In this document: positions 31,592-39,741 of the stretch, piece after piece
Position numbering within the stretch: the stretch's first letter is position 1
Layout: each line of letters begins with the position of its first letter
NCBI GenBank assembly: GCA_016720565.1
Contig: JADKKJ010000011.1
Coordinates: forward strand, 248,001-312,000
Direction of reading: 5' to 3'
DNA length: 64,000 nucleotides
From: Chitinophagaceae bacterium
Lineage (GTDB): Bacteria > Bacteroidota > Bacteroidia > Chitinophagales > Chitinophagaceae
The notes under the pieces: model-generated
What the model saw: only the letters and a program-made list of their open reading frames with translations
Told to the model about the DNA's origin: nothing
Database searches by the model: none
Position numbers and translations under genes: made by a program

Positions 31592-32161
31592 ATGGCAAAG
31601 TTAAATTCAAATATGCTGGTAAAAGGTGCACGTGGTCATGTAGGCAGACAATTCGTCTACAAACAACGGGCTAACCAAACGGTGATCGCTAAGATGCCTG
31701 AGGTAAACAAAAACCTTATACCCAGCCAGGAACAAATAACGGTTCGTGACCAGTTTACTGCCGCCGTAGTTTATGCAAAAGGTGCTATGGGAGATCCTCT
31801 CCTGAAAAGCGAGTACCAGAAAAAAGCGAATGCCTCAAGGACCGCTTACAATATCGCTTTCAGGGATTATCTAAAAGCACCGGCGGTGACAAGCATAAAT
31901 TCAGAAGCGTACGATGGCGCAGTTGGCTCAATCATTACCGTTAGTGCCAAAGATGATTTCAGGGTAGCTGAGGTCAGGGTATCCATCACGGATATCAATG
32001 GTAACCTGGTAGAGAAAGGGTTGGCTGTACAGCATGCTATAGACCGCAACAAGTGGAATTATGCAGCAACAGTAGCCGTAGCCGCCATTGCAGGATTCAT
32101 CATCACCGCAGAAGCGTTGGATATTCCTGGCAATAAGGCTGGCCTCGAGATCATTCTTTAA
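31592..32161 (+). CDS. Conserved Bacteroidota hypothetical protein
   Basis: 189 residues from the ATG at 31592; another ATG two codons earlier is possible, but related proteins, as I recall them, start MAKxNS. The N-terminal half (LNSNMLVKGARGHVGRQFVYKQRANQTVIAKMPE, then VVYAKGAMGDPLLKSEYQKK) follows a pattern I recognise from uncharacterised Bacteroidota proteins. The C-terminal half (DDFRVAEVRVSITDINGNLVEKG) looks like a small beta-sandwich. There is no signal peptide, so it is probably cytoplasmic. A strong terminator follows 20 bases after the stop. Function unknown. Confidence 0.6.
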   Translation: MAKLNSNMLVKGARGHVGRQFVYKQRANQTVIAKMPEVNKNLIPSQEQITVRDQFTAAVVYAKGAMGDPLLKSEYQKKANASRTAYNIAFRDYLKAPAVTSINSEAYDGAVGSIITVSAKDDFRVAEVRVSITDINGNLVEKGLAVQHAIDRNKWNYAATVAVAAIAGFIITAEALDIPGNKAGLEIIL

Positions 32162-32181
32162 TGATCTCCTGAAAATAAATG

Positions 32182-32213
32182 GCCCTCGTCAATTGGCGGG
32201 GGCTATTTTTTTT
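32182..32213 (+). terminator. Rho-independent terminator
   Basis: A 9-bp stem (GCCCTCGTC/GGCGGGGGC, pairing throughout if G-U is allowed) with loop AATT, then a run of eight T. It ends the 189-residue gene and overlaps the last codons of the convergent LytTR gene. Confidence 0.8.
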
Positions 32214-32556
32214 GCACCGTCCGGTCCTTTCCAATAATAACGATCTTGGATTTCAGATGCCTTATATATTTCGGGGAAATGGACAGCTTATAATTTCCCC
32301 CGCCTATCATGGTAACGCTGGTCCGGCCAATATGGTCGATCTTTTCCAGGGCCACGGCCTGCGATCCATTGATACGGGCAAATTTTTCGGAAGGCAATTG
32401 CTTTAATGCATCCTCCAGCGAACAACGGGAGGTTTTATGCCTTTCTCCCTGTCCTAATACAATGGTGAGGTAATTTTTATCTATTTCAAAAAACAGGACA
32501 TCATCCACAAAAATTTTCCGGAGCGTCCAGTTGTCGCGGTAGAAAAAGATCTTCAT
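32203..32556 (-). CDS. Stand-alone LytTR DNA-binding protein
   Basis: 117 residues from the ATG at 32556 (MKIFFYRDNWTLRKIFVDDV); the longer frame to 32619 lacks a sensible N-terminus. Nearly the whole protein is a LytTR domain: DVLFFEIDKNYLTIVLGQGERHKTSRCSLEDALKQLP, then FARINGSQAVALEKIDHIG and YKLSISPKYIRHLK. No receiver domain is present. LytTR proteins bind direct repeats spaced about 21 bp in promoters; a target cannot be assigned here. It ends inside the terminator of the convergent gene and lies 26 bases upstream of nothing on its own strand but downstream of the MgtA-type ATPase gene, with which it may be co-transcribed. Confidence 0.75.
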   Translation of the reverse strand: MKIFFYRDNWTLRKIFVDDVLFFEIDKNYLTIVLGQGERHKTSRCSLEDALKQLPSEKFARINGSQAVALEKIDHIGRTSVTMIGGGNYKLSISPKYIRHLKSKIVIIGKDRTVQKK

Positions 32557-32645
32557 TGGCAGATGGTTTGTTATTCCAAATTTAAGGATCTGGATAAACA
32601 CAACTGCATCCCTTGCCAAATTATCCGATGGCTGAGCTAATGGGA

Positions 32646-35261
32646 TCAGGCGTCTACGTATTTCTTAAAGAACCAGACCTTTAAAAGATCGGCAGTAAAA
32701 ATATAAACCGCTACAATGGCCAGCATGGCCGCAAGATTTATAAATGGTAAAGGCAGCAAACCTGTATCCCTTAAAAAAGGCAGGTAAGGAATAGTAAGCG
32801 TGAGCGCCAGCCCAACAATGCTTAAAATAAATAACGGACGGGATGGCTGGCTCTTAAAGAAATTCTTATGGGTCCTTATGATAAATAAAATAAACAATTC
32901 AGATAGTACAGATTCTATGAACCATCCCGTCTGGAAGGCAGATTCCTTTACCCTTAATACATACAGCAGCACGAGGAAGGTGATCAGATCGAAAAAAGAA
33001 CTATGAATACCAAAGATCAGCATATAACTCCTGATCCGTTTTAAATTCCATTTACCCGGTTTCTTCATTTGTTCTTCATCCACATTATCGGATGCCACCG
33101 TGAGGTAAGGAAAATCTGTGATGAAATTGGTCAGCAATATTTGCTTGGGCAGCATAGGCAGAAATGGAAGTAACAATGATGCCGCCGCCACACTGCACAT
33201 ATTCCCAAAAGTAGATCCTGTATTTATATAGATATACTTAAGTGTATTTGCAAAGGTCCTTCGCCCTTCCTTAATTCCATCCACAACAACCGAGAGGTCT
33301 TTTTCCATTAAAACAAAATCGGCCGCTTCTCTTACCACATCGGCGCCATTTTCAACCGAGATGCCCACATCCGCCGCATGAATGGCTGATACATCATTCA
33401 CTCCATCTCCCATATAGGCTACCGTATAAGAATGTTTCAATGCGAGTATCAGCCTTTCTTTCTGCTGGGGTTCCACTTCAGCGAATATATGTGTCTGCCT
33501 GACCAGGGGCACCAGGGCTTCCGCACTGGTATTAAACAATTCTCCTCCTGTCATCACCACCGGGTTTTCAATACCGATCTTCAACGCAATGGATCGGGCC
33601 ACATTTTTATTATCCCCTGTAATGATCTTCAGGTCTATCTTCAGTTCTTTCAGCTCAGCAATGATCTCAACTATACCGGGCTTCACAGGATCCTGCAATA
33701 AAATAAAACCGGCGAAGACCATTTCTACCTCATCCTCCTTTGAAATAGCCGGCTTATCAAGATCCTTATACGCAACACCGATCGCTCTTAGTCCGCCTTC
33801 CCCAAATTTCTGGTAGCTGCTATTCAGATCGTCCACATGATCGGCAATGTCGGAAATACTGCCATCCTCCAGCTGCATCCTGGTACAGATACTTAGTATT
33901 TCATTGAAAGCACCCTTGCTGATCAGCATATATTTTTTATCCAGCCTGATCGCAATACTTAGCCGCTTCCGGATAAAATCATAGGGGATCTCGCCTGTTT
34001 TTTCGGGCTGAAGCGTTTTGGTAAACTCCAGTTTCTTAAGTGCCTCATCAATTGGATTTGCATAGCCCGATTCAAGGGCCGCGTTCCAATAGGCCAACTC
34101 CCTCACCAGATCATTTTCTTTTCCAGCGCCGTTTACCATCCCTTCAACCTTAATGGCCCCTTCTGTAATGGTGCCGGTTTTATCCGTACAAAGCAAATTC
34201 ACTTCGCCCAGGTTCTGAATAGAAGATAATTTCTTAACGATCACTTTTTTTGCAAGCATTCTTTTTGCCCCAGCGCTCATGGCAATAGTGGTAATGGCCG
34301 GAAGCAGCTCAGGTGCCATTCCTACTGCCAGCGCAAGTGCAAAAAGCGCAGACTCAATAATGCCTTTGTGGTTAAGAAGGTTAACTACTAAAATAAAAAC
34401 AGAGAGCACCAGGGTGATCTTCATTAAGAAATACCCGAAATCTTTTATGCCCTTTTCAAAGCTTGTCTCAATAGCTGATCCCGCATGTTGAGTTATGCTT
34501 CCGAAAATCGTGTTAGTCCCGGTTTGTATCACCAATGCCTTCGCATTCCCGCTTACAATGCTGGTACCCTCCCAGAGGCAGTTATCTCTTTTGGCCAGTG
34601 CTGTTTCGGGTTTTAAAATGCCTGGTTCTTTCCTGGCAGGAAAGGATTCACCCGTAAGACTGGATTCATTGGCATGCAGTTCATTAGCCTCAATTAGCAG
34701 GCAATCTGCAGGAACCATATCACCCGCATTAAAAACCAATATATCTCCCGGTACTACTTTGCTACTGGGAATTTCAAGCTGACTGCCATCCCTGATCACA
34801 TCGCATTTCAATGAGATCATGGATTGCAATTTCTCCACTACCCTGCCGGCATTTCTTTCCTGAAAAAAACTAAGCAGTCCGGTAGATAAAACAATAAAAA
34901 GAATGATGATTACATCCGAAGTATCACCCAGAAAGGCTGACAGGGCTACCGCACCCAGCAGCAATAGCATCAGCGGACTTTTGAACTGCTGCAATAAAAG
35001 GGAAACATCCTTTCTGAACCTGCTGGATGCTTTCCTTCCATTACCCCGACTAATTAATATATCGTCAGCCTGAGTCACACCAAGCCCGTTTACACTGCTG
35101 TTCAAATTTTTGAACCAGTGGTCAACACCATATTGCCAGAAGCTATTTGCCGGGGTATTTTGCAATAACAATAGTTTAGGGAAAGTTAGCCCTTTGTCCA
35201 AAATATCAGGGTCATTATAGAACGGTTCACATCTTATTAATTCTTCCTGCCATCCTGGCAA
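32646..35261 (-). CDS. mgtA: Magnesium-importing P-type ATPase (MgtA/MgtB-like)
   Basis: 871 residues with P-type ATPase landmarks in order: the actuator motif LTGESFPA, the phosphorylation site CTDKTGTITEG, and the hinge GDGVNDVSAIHAADVGIS. Transmembrane pairs lie before the actuator, around LPAITTIAMSAGAKRML, and at the C-terminus. The FFQERNAG and PKQILLTNFITDFP regions are typical of the type IIIB magnesium group. It would move Mg2+ into the cytoplasm using ATP. No ATG is present near the frame start: TTG at 35261 is the likeliest codon (an in-frame TGA is three codons upstream), and the first 38 residues are unusual for the family. No Mg2+-riboswitch is recognised in the 303 bases upstream (35262-35564), in which I see nothing else. 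Confidence 0.85.
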   Translation of the reverse strand: MPGWQEELIRCEPFYNDPDILDKGLTFPKLLLLQNTPANSFWQYGVDHWFKNLNSSVNGLGVTQADDILISRGNGRKASSRFRKDVSLLLQQFKSPLMLLLLGAVALSAFLGDTSDVIIILFIVLSTGLLSFFQERNAGRVVEKLQSMISLKCDVIRDGSQLEIPSSKVVPGDILVFNAGDMVPADCLLIEANELHANESSLTGESFPARKEPGILKPETALAKRDNCLWEGTSIVSGNAKALVIQTGTNTIFGSITQHAGSAIETSFEKGIKDFGYFLMKITLVLSVFILVVNLLNHKGIIESALFALALAVGMAPELLPAITTIAMSAGAKRMLAKKVIVKKLSSIQNLGEVNLLCTDKTGTITEGAIKVEGMVNGAGKENDLVRELAYWNAALESGYANPIDEALKKLEFTKTLQPEKTGEIPYDFIRKRLSIAIRLDKKYMLISKGAFNEILSICTRMQLEDGSISDIADHVDDLNSSYQKFGEGGLRAIGVAYKDLDKPAISKEDEVEMVFAGFILLQDPVKPGIVEIIAELKELKIDLKIITGDNKNVARSIALKIGIENPVVMTGGELFNTSAEALVPLVRQTHIFAEVEPQQKERLILALKHSYTVAYMGDGVNDVSAIHAADVGISVENGADVVREAADFVLMEKDLSVVVDGIKEGRRTFANTLKYIYINTGSTFGNMCSVAAASLLLPFLPMLPKQILLTNFITDFPYLTVASDNVDEEQMKKPGKWNLKRIRSYMLIFGIHSSFFDLITFLVLLYVLRVKESAFQTGWFIESVLSELFILFIIRTHKNFFKSQPSRPLFILSIVGLALTLTIPYLPFLRDTGLLPLPFINLAAMLAIVAVYIFTADLLKVWFFKKYVDA

Positions 35262-35564
35262 AATGGCTCAATAAATTTAATGGCACTCTCAGCCATTTCC
35301 TTCCATTCACCTCTCCTTATTACTGCCATAGCTTTTACAGATCAGGTAAAACAGGATCACGACAGAGAACCAGATCAACTAATTGACCCTTAGAAGGCCA
35401 CGAATTCCGGACATTGACGACCGAAATAAAATAAAACTATGAACTTACTGGTATTAAACCGATCCAGGTATACCATGTCAAAATCGTAGAGTGGGTGATC
35501 CAAAAGACCCCCGCTATAATCTTGGGTATGATTTTTGATTCAATAATATTTATAAACGAATAAA

Positions 35565-35936
35565 ATGAACAATCAAAAACAATTTGGCGTGTGGATGGAT
35601 AGCCACCACGCGACTGTAGTAGGAAAAGAAGTTCCTGAAAGCGATTCCATGATCGTGATCAGTCATATCAAAGGAGAAGATAACACCCCGAATTCCAACG
35701 AAAAGCATTCAAACAATAACGAGAAAACCATCACGGGGAAATTTTTCAAAGAAATCGCAACGCATTTAGTAAATGCCACCGATATACATGTGACCGGAAC
35801 CGGGCAGGTGCAGGAGGAATTTATTCATTACCTGGCAGACTCTCCGCAATTTAAGAATGCAAGAAAAGAAGACTCTACCTCTAATAAAATGAGTGATGAA
35901 AAACTCATTGAATTTATTACTGCTAAATTTTCCTGA
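35565..35936 (+). CDS. Putative baeRF/eRF1-domain-3-like protein
   Basis: 123 residues, cytoplasmic. FGVWMDSHHATVV at the N-terminus, FFKEIATHLVNATDIHVTGTGQVQEEFIHYL in the middle and DEKLIEFITAKF at the end follow the pattern of bacterial proteins related to the third domain of eukaryotic release factor eRF1 (VWIDHREA-type start, then a GPGxAKxEF-type loop). If correct, it is a ribosome-associated or RNA-binding protein, but the similarity is by eye and not certain. A paralogue cut by an IS lies at 3896-4111, so the two copies bracket the toxin island. Frame intact; ATG preceded by an A-rich leader. Confidence 0.5.
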   Translation: MNNQKQFGVWMDSHHATVVGKEVPESDSMIVISHIKGEDNTPNSNEKHSNNNEKTITGKFFKEIATHLVNATDIHVTGTGQVQEEFIHYLADSPQFKNARKEDSTSNKMSDEKLIEFITAKFS

Positions 35937-36055
35937 CCTTTAAAAAAGGTTATAGCAAGTGGCATTCTTTTTTGATCTGAACGATAAGTCTTCTCTCATT
36001 CGTCGCAGCTGGATATGTAATAACTAAAATGAAATAGTTGCTCATTTTATCAAAG

Positions 36056-36415
36056 TAATTATTTCGCTAAAATCAGGAGTTTTGACAACAAAATCTGCTA
36101 CACTATCGAACAATCTGTTTGCTGAATGGTATTATCCATATCAAAAACTGCTCTAAGGGCTGCATCCGGTTTTCAATAAAGAAAAGAATGAAGTCGTTTT
36201 TTGAGACCGGCGCACCGTCTTACATTGAAGAGCCATTGACCAATTTAGTGCTTGTAATAACTTATGCACCTCCCCTTTTGAGATTTCAACAGTGTTTTCA
36301 TAAGATTTGTCATCAACAACAATTATTTCTGAAACCAAGGGGGATTTTCTTACAGATGTATTATATCTGCAATTGTGTCCTGTTCATTTAATGCAGGCAT
36401 TATTACTGCAATCAT
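36056..36415 (-). pseudogene. Decayed family 2 glycosyltransferase
   Basis: Three frames on the minus strand, joined in order, give a recognisable GT2 sequence: MIAVIMPALNEQDTIADIIHL, then PLVSEIIVVDDKSYENTVEIS, then GA-VITSTKLVNGSSM-DGAPVSKNDFILF with stops in place of two residues. The DxD-bearing part is missing. Both frameshifts and stop codons are present, so this is true decay rather than a single base error. Its ATG (36413-36415) overlaps the stop of the upstream DUF389 gene, so it was once its operon neighbour. Confidence 0.6.
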
Positions 36416-37722
36416 TTAAAATAAATCAATTGCAGATTTTTCAAATTATTTCTTTTTTTAATCCATTTTACCAGGTTTGTTTTTTCAGCATCAGTTAGCT
36501 CTTCTTTTGCGTGATAAACTAAAATGGTGGCATTGCTTGTGCTGTCAGTAACGTAAGAGAATTGAACATTTGAAAGGGACAGCGATTGAATGGTTGGAAA
36601 AAATATTTTTGCTTCCTGTAAAATTTGTTTGCTGTCAAATGTGTTTTTTGCAATTTCGGTTTCTAAGGCTTGAATCTTTTTGTCCTTTTCATCAACTACA
36701 ATGTCTTTGCTTTTTATCTCATTTAAAATATTATTTCTTAACAATTGAATTCTGTCGGCACTATCTTGTCTTATTATCAGTTTTGTTTCTGGGATGTTCT
36801 TCGTATATAACCTGACATTTAAACTGTCAATTTCTTCTTTAGTGAACCGCTTTGACAAAAATGCCAATTCAATTGTTTTTGGGCTACTGTTGTAATTTGT
36901 TTTCTTGTAAACAATAGTATTGCCCTTGTTAGTAAATTCCTGTTCAATAAAATTATTCACTGATTGCTGGTATTGTTGTTCTGCAAATAGCCTGTACGCA
37001 AAATATATACTTGGTAGCAGCATGAGTAACACAACAAAGGTAATACCGTATCTTACCTGCTTTTGATGCTTTTTATCAACTTCTTCTTTAGCAGGATATT
37101 TCAAGAACTTTACAATACCATATGTAGCGATACAAATAAAAACACAATTGATTCCGTAAAGGAAAATAGCACCAAAAAAGAATTTGAAATTTCCCGTTGC
37201 CAATCCATATCCTGCTGTGCAAAGCGGTGGCATTAATGCAGTGGCAATTGCAACACCTGGAATTGGATTTCCTTTTTCAACTCTTGTAACTGCAATAACC
37301 CCAACAAGGCCGCCAAAGAATGCAATAAGAATGTCGTAAATATTAGGTGAAGTTCTTGCCAACAATTCGGATTGAACTTCTTTGAAAGGGCTGATAAAAA
37401 AATAGATGGTTGAAACAAGCAACCCTGCAAGAGTAGCAATAAATAAGTTTCGTAAAGATTTTTTTAAAAGGTCAAAGTCATACATACCCAAGGCAAAGCC
37501 CGATGCCACAATTGGTCCCATTAAAGGCGAGATGAGCATTGCACCAATAATAACGGCTGTTGAGTTTACATTCAATCCAACCGATGCCATTAAAATAGCA
37601 CAAGCCAAGATCCAAAGGTTAGCCCCTGTAAAGGAAATATTACCTTTAACGCTTTCAAGTGTCTTTTGTCTGTCGTCCTCGCCGTTATGAAGATTAAATA
37701 GGGTATTTAAAATTGTACTCAT
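36412..37722 (-). CDS. DUF389 integral membrane protein
   Basis: 436 residues. The first 230 contain about six transmembrane helices with the DUF389 signature (NSTAVIIGAMLISPLMGPIVASGFALG, VARTSPN, GNPIPGVAIATALMPPLCTAGYGL). A C-terminal soluble domain includes a coiled-coil stretch near ILNEIKSKDIVVDEKDKKIQALETEI. The family has no established transport function. The gene is AT-rich compared with the ATP synthase region, as is the Omp85 gene upstream, from which it is separated by 206 bases. A decayed glycosyltransferase follows with overlap. Confidence 0.8.
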   Translation of the reverse strand: MSTILNTLFNLHNGEDDRQKTLESVKGNISFTGANLWILACAILMASVGLNVNSTAVIIGAMLISPLMGPIVASGFALGMYDFDLLKKSLRNLFIATLAGLLVSTIYFFISPFKEVQSELLARTSPNIYDILIAFFGGLVGVIAVTRVEKGNPIPGVAIATALMPPLCTAGYGLATGNFKFFFGAIFLYGINCVFICIATYGIVKFLKYPAKEEVDKKHQKQVRYGITFVVLLMLLPSIYFAYRLFAEQQYQQSVNNFIEQEFTNKGNTIVYKKTNYNSSPKTIELAFLSKRFTKEEIDSLNVRLYTKNIPETKLIIRQDSADRIQLLRNNILNEIKSKDIVVDEKDKKIQALETEIAKNTFDSKQILQEAKIFFPTIQSLSLSNVQFSYVTDSTSNATILVYHAKEELTDAEKTNLVKWIKKRNNLKNLQLIYFK

Positions 37723-37897
37723 AATTCTTTGTCGTTTTAATCTCCCAATCAGTGTAGTTCGCCCAATATGCTTGCCTGCAACGAACAGGGCTTGGCGAAG
37801 GCATGGAAATAGAATTCCGTCAAGCTAGAACAAAAGCCATATAGAATTACAAAAAGTTCATTTTTATTCCATCCGCCCCACTTTTGCCAAACCCCTT

Positions 37898-37911
37898 GTT
37901 GTGTGCTGTGC
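37898..37911 (+). repeat. 14-bp repeat GTTGTGTGCTGTGC (right-facing)
   Basis: Lies 18 bases beyond the 3' end of the Omp85 gene. Its inverted partner with one mismatch lies at 39398-39411 upstream of the same gene, so the gene is framed by inverted copies. The rest of the 37723-37928 gap holds no evident gene. Confidence 0.55.
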
Positions 37912-37928
37912 TTATTCTCGTCTGTCGA

Positions 37929-39332
37929 TTAAAATGGCTGTCCAATACCGATGTAAAATAGTTTATCCTCTTTTGAAACACCATAGTCAAATGACAAAAT
38001 GGTGGATTGGTTCCAGGCAATTCTTAGTCCACCGCCATAAGATGTTTTAATGTTTGAAAAATTCAAGTCTTGCCATTTGTCTCTTACAGTTCCTGCGTCA
38101 AAAAATGGTGCAACGCCAAATGCAAAACGCTGTTTACCAAGTTTAGTTTCAGCAAGTCTAACCCTTAATTCAACGTTTGCAAATGCTAATGAACGGGCTA
38201 AAAATCTATTTGCTCTATGTCCACGAAGTGATTGTTTACCACCTAAAGAATTTATACTGCCGTCTGGGCTCCATTGGTCTTGAAATTCAAAGAAGGGCGC
38301 ATTGTCCCCGAAAATATTACCTGCTCCAAGTCGTCCACCTAAAACTGTTCTCGGTCCAATAGGTATTTTTTTGTAAAATCGTCCTTGCAAAAATAGCTTG
38401 TTGAATTTGAATTGTGAACCAATAATAGGATTAGAAAATTCATTTGCCAACTCAAAATAATAGCCACGGGTTGGGTCTGGTTCAAAGTCTCTAGTGTCAA
38501 AAATTAGTGCTGTTTGTAAAAGTGAAACCCAACCTCCATCAAGTCCTGAAACTAATCCTTGTTGAAAATCTCTTCTTAGTAATGAAGTTCCATTTGGTGC
38601 TTTAATTCCTTGTCCTGTGTTTGGATCAGTAGCTTCTGCTTCTGTTCCTTCAAAAGTCTTATAACTTAAATGTTGAATTTCATACCCACCCATAATTCTC
38701 CAAATTCCCTTTTTGCCAAGTGCATAGTCTGCTTTCAGATTTAACATATATTCAGTTTCCCTAAACCTGTTTGACAAAGCGTCAGTTACAAAACCTGCTT
38801 CACCAATTCCTCCTGCTCTCAACGTTTTTCTTGCTTTGTCAAAGGCTGAATAAGTAGCATAAGTTTGTCCCCCATTTGGCGTTGATGGTAGCCTGAGTTC
38901 TCCAAGCGTATTTTCTGCTGAACCAAAATATAAATTGGCTGGGTTTTGTTGAGCTTTAAAGTCAATTTTAAAACGCCAGCGTGTTCCTTTGTAATAGGGT
39001 ACATCAAGGGATAATATTAATTCTTTTGCATTGGAAGTGTAATACGCAGCATTTGCTTTAAGTTTTGCAAGGTATGGTGTATAAGCAAAAAAAGGATTTG
39101 TCCGTTTGCCGTTCCAATAAATATTTGTCCTTACACCAAGCCCAAAACCTGTAACTGGGTCAGAGGAAAAGTCTGGAATTCCTGTTATAAAAGTTCCTTC
39201 CCTTTTTTTTGCCAAGTCGGCTTCGGACATTTTTTTTGCCTGGATAAATGATATTGTATCCTTGTTTGTCTGTGCCTTAGCCGAAAATATTGAAATACAA
39301 ATTAATAGAATAACAAAAGATGCTTTCTTCAT
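37929..39332 (-). CDS. BamA/TamA-family (Omp85) outer-membrane protein
   Basis: 467 residues with a signal peptide (MKKASFVILLICISIFSAKAQ) and a C-terminal Omp85 beta-barrel. The conserved strands include LIFDTRDFEPDPTRGYYFELANE, GRLGAGNIFGD, GGKQSLRGHRANRFL (the family's RGF/Y-type loop) and the terminal FDYGVSKEDKLFYIGIGQPF. No POTRA domains are visible, so it is a short D15-like protein rather than the essential BamA. It would sit in the outer membrane; its role is unknown. It precedes the DUF389 gene on the same strand and shares its AT-rich composition. Inverted 14-bp repeats lie on both sides. Confidence 0.8.
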   Translation of the reverse strand: MKKASFVILLICISIFSAKAQTNKDTISFIQAKKMSEADLAKKREGTFITGIPDFSSDPVTGFGLGVRTNIYWNGKRTNPFFAYTPYLAKLKANAAYYTSNAKELILSLDVPYYKGTRWRFKIDFKAQQNPANLYFGSAENTLGELRLPSTPNGGQTYATYSAFDKARKTLRAGGIGEAGFVTDALSNRFRETEYMLNLKADYALGKKGIWRIMGGYEIQHLSYKTFEGTEAEATDPNTGQGIKAPNGTSLLRRDFQQGLVSGLDGGWVSLLQTALIFDTRDFEPDPTRGYYFELANEFSNPIIGSQFKFNKLFLQGRFYKKIPIGPRTVLGGRLGAGNIFGDNAPFFEFQDQWSPDGSINSLGGKQSLRGHRANRFLARSLAFANVELRVRLAETKLGKQRFAFGVAPFFDAGTVRDKWQDLNFSNIKTSYGGGLRIAWNQSTILSFDYGVSKEDKLFYIGIGQPF

Positions 39333-39397
39333 ATGTGTAATTTAATGCCAAGATTTTGAATAAATTTTTAAGCATGAAATTTCTGAGTGCTGTCATA

Positions 39398-39411
39398 GCA
39401 TAGCACACAAC
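39398..39411 (-). repeat. 14-bp repeat GTTGTGTGCTATGC (left-facing)
   Basis: Inverted partner of the copy at 37898-37911, with 13 of 14 bases matching. It lies 66 bases before the Omp85 start codon. The remaining part of the gap 39333-39687 contains short overlapping ORFs that I do not accept as genes. Confidence 0.55.
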
Positions 39412-39687
39412 GCAATTTACGTCATAAGACGTTTTCATCCGAAACATTGGACCCTGAATCCCAATGTACTGAGATTGTATAATTTTTATTGTCATTGGAA
39501 CAACCAGATGCCTGAGCCTCCCCTATGCATACAACATACTCCCTTTTCTACATATTGATAAACAATATTCACCAGTGCCCGCCAGGCTATTACAGGAAAT
39601 TGACCGCCTGTCTGCTCCGACTCATAAAAAATTACTTTCGGACCTGACTTATATTCTTTGACATAGCACCGGAGAATTTCTAGCACA

Positions 39688-39718
39688 TAAAAAAGCGGCC
39701 ACTTTTCAGTAGCCGCTT
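39688..39718 (-). terminator. Terminator of the T9SS cargo gene
   Basis: On the minus strand a 7-bp stem (AAGCGGC/GCCGCTT, extendable across the CTACT...GTGGC part) is followed by a run of T. It begins 23 bases after the stop at 39742. Confidence 0.8.
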
Positions 39719-39741
39719 CATACCGTACCCTAAGTGAAAAA

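Noticed and set aside
35262..35564. Mg2+-sensing riboswitch before the MgtA-type gene
   Set aside because: I looked for a leader with a long structured region and proline-rich or short leader peptide but saw no recognisable M-box or similar elements.
36119..36391. A 90-codon plus-strand ORF
   Set aside because: It is antisense to the decayed glycosyltransferase, whose sequence is recognisable on the minus strand.
37723..39420. Integron cassette with attC sites around the Omp85 gene
   Set aside because: Only a single inverted 14-mer pair is visible. No R/L core-site set (RYYYAAC...GTTRRRY in hairpin order) could be established and no integrase is in the window.
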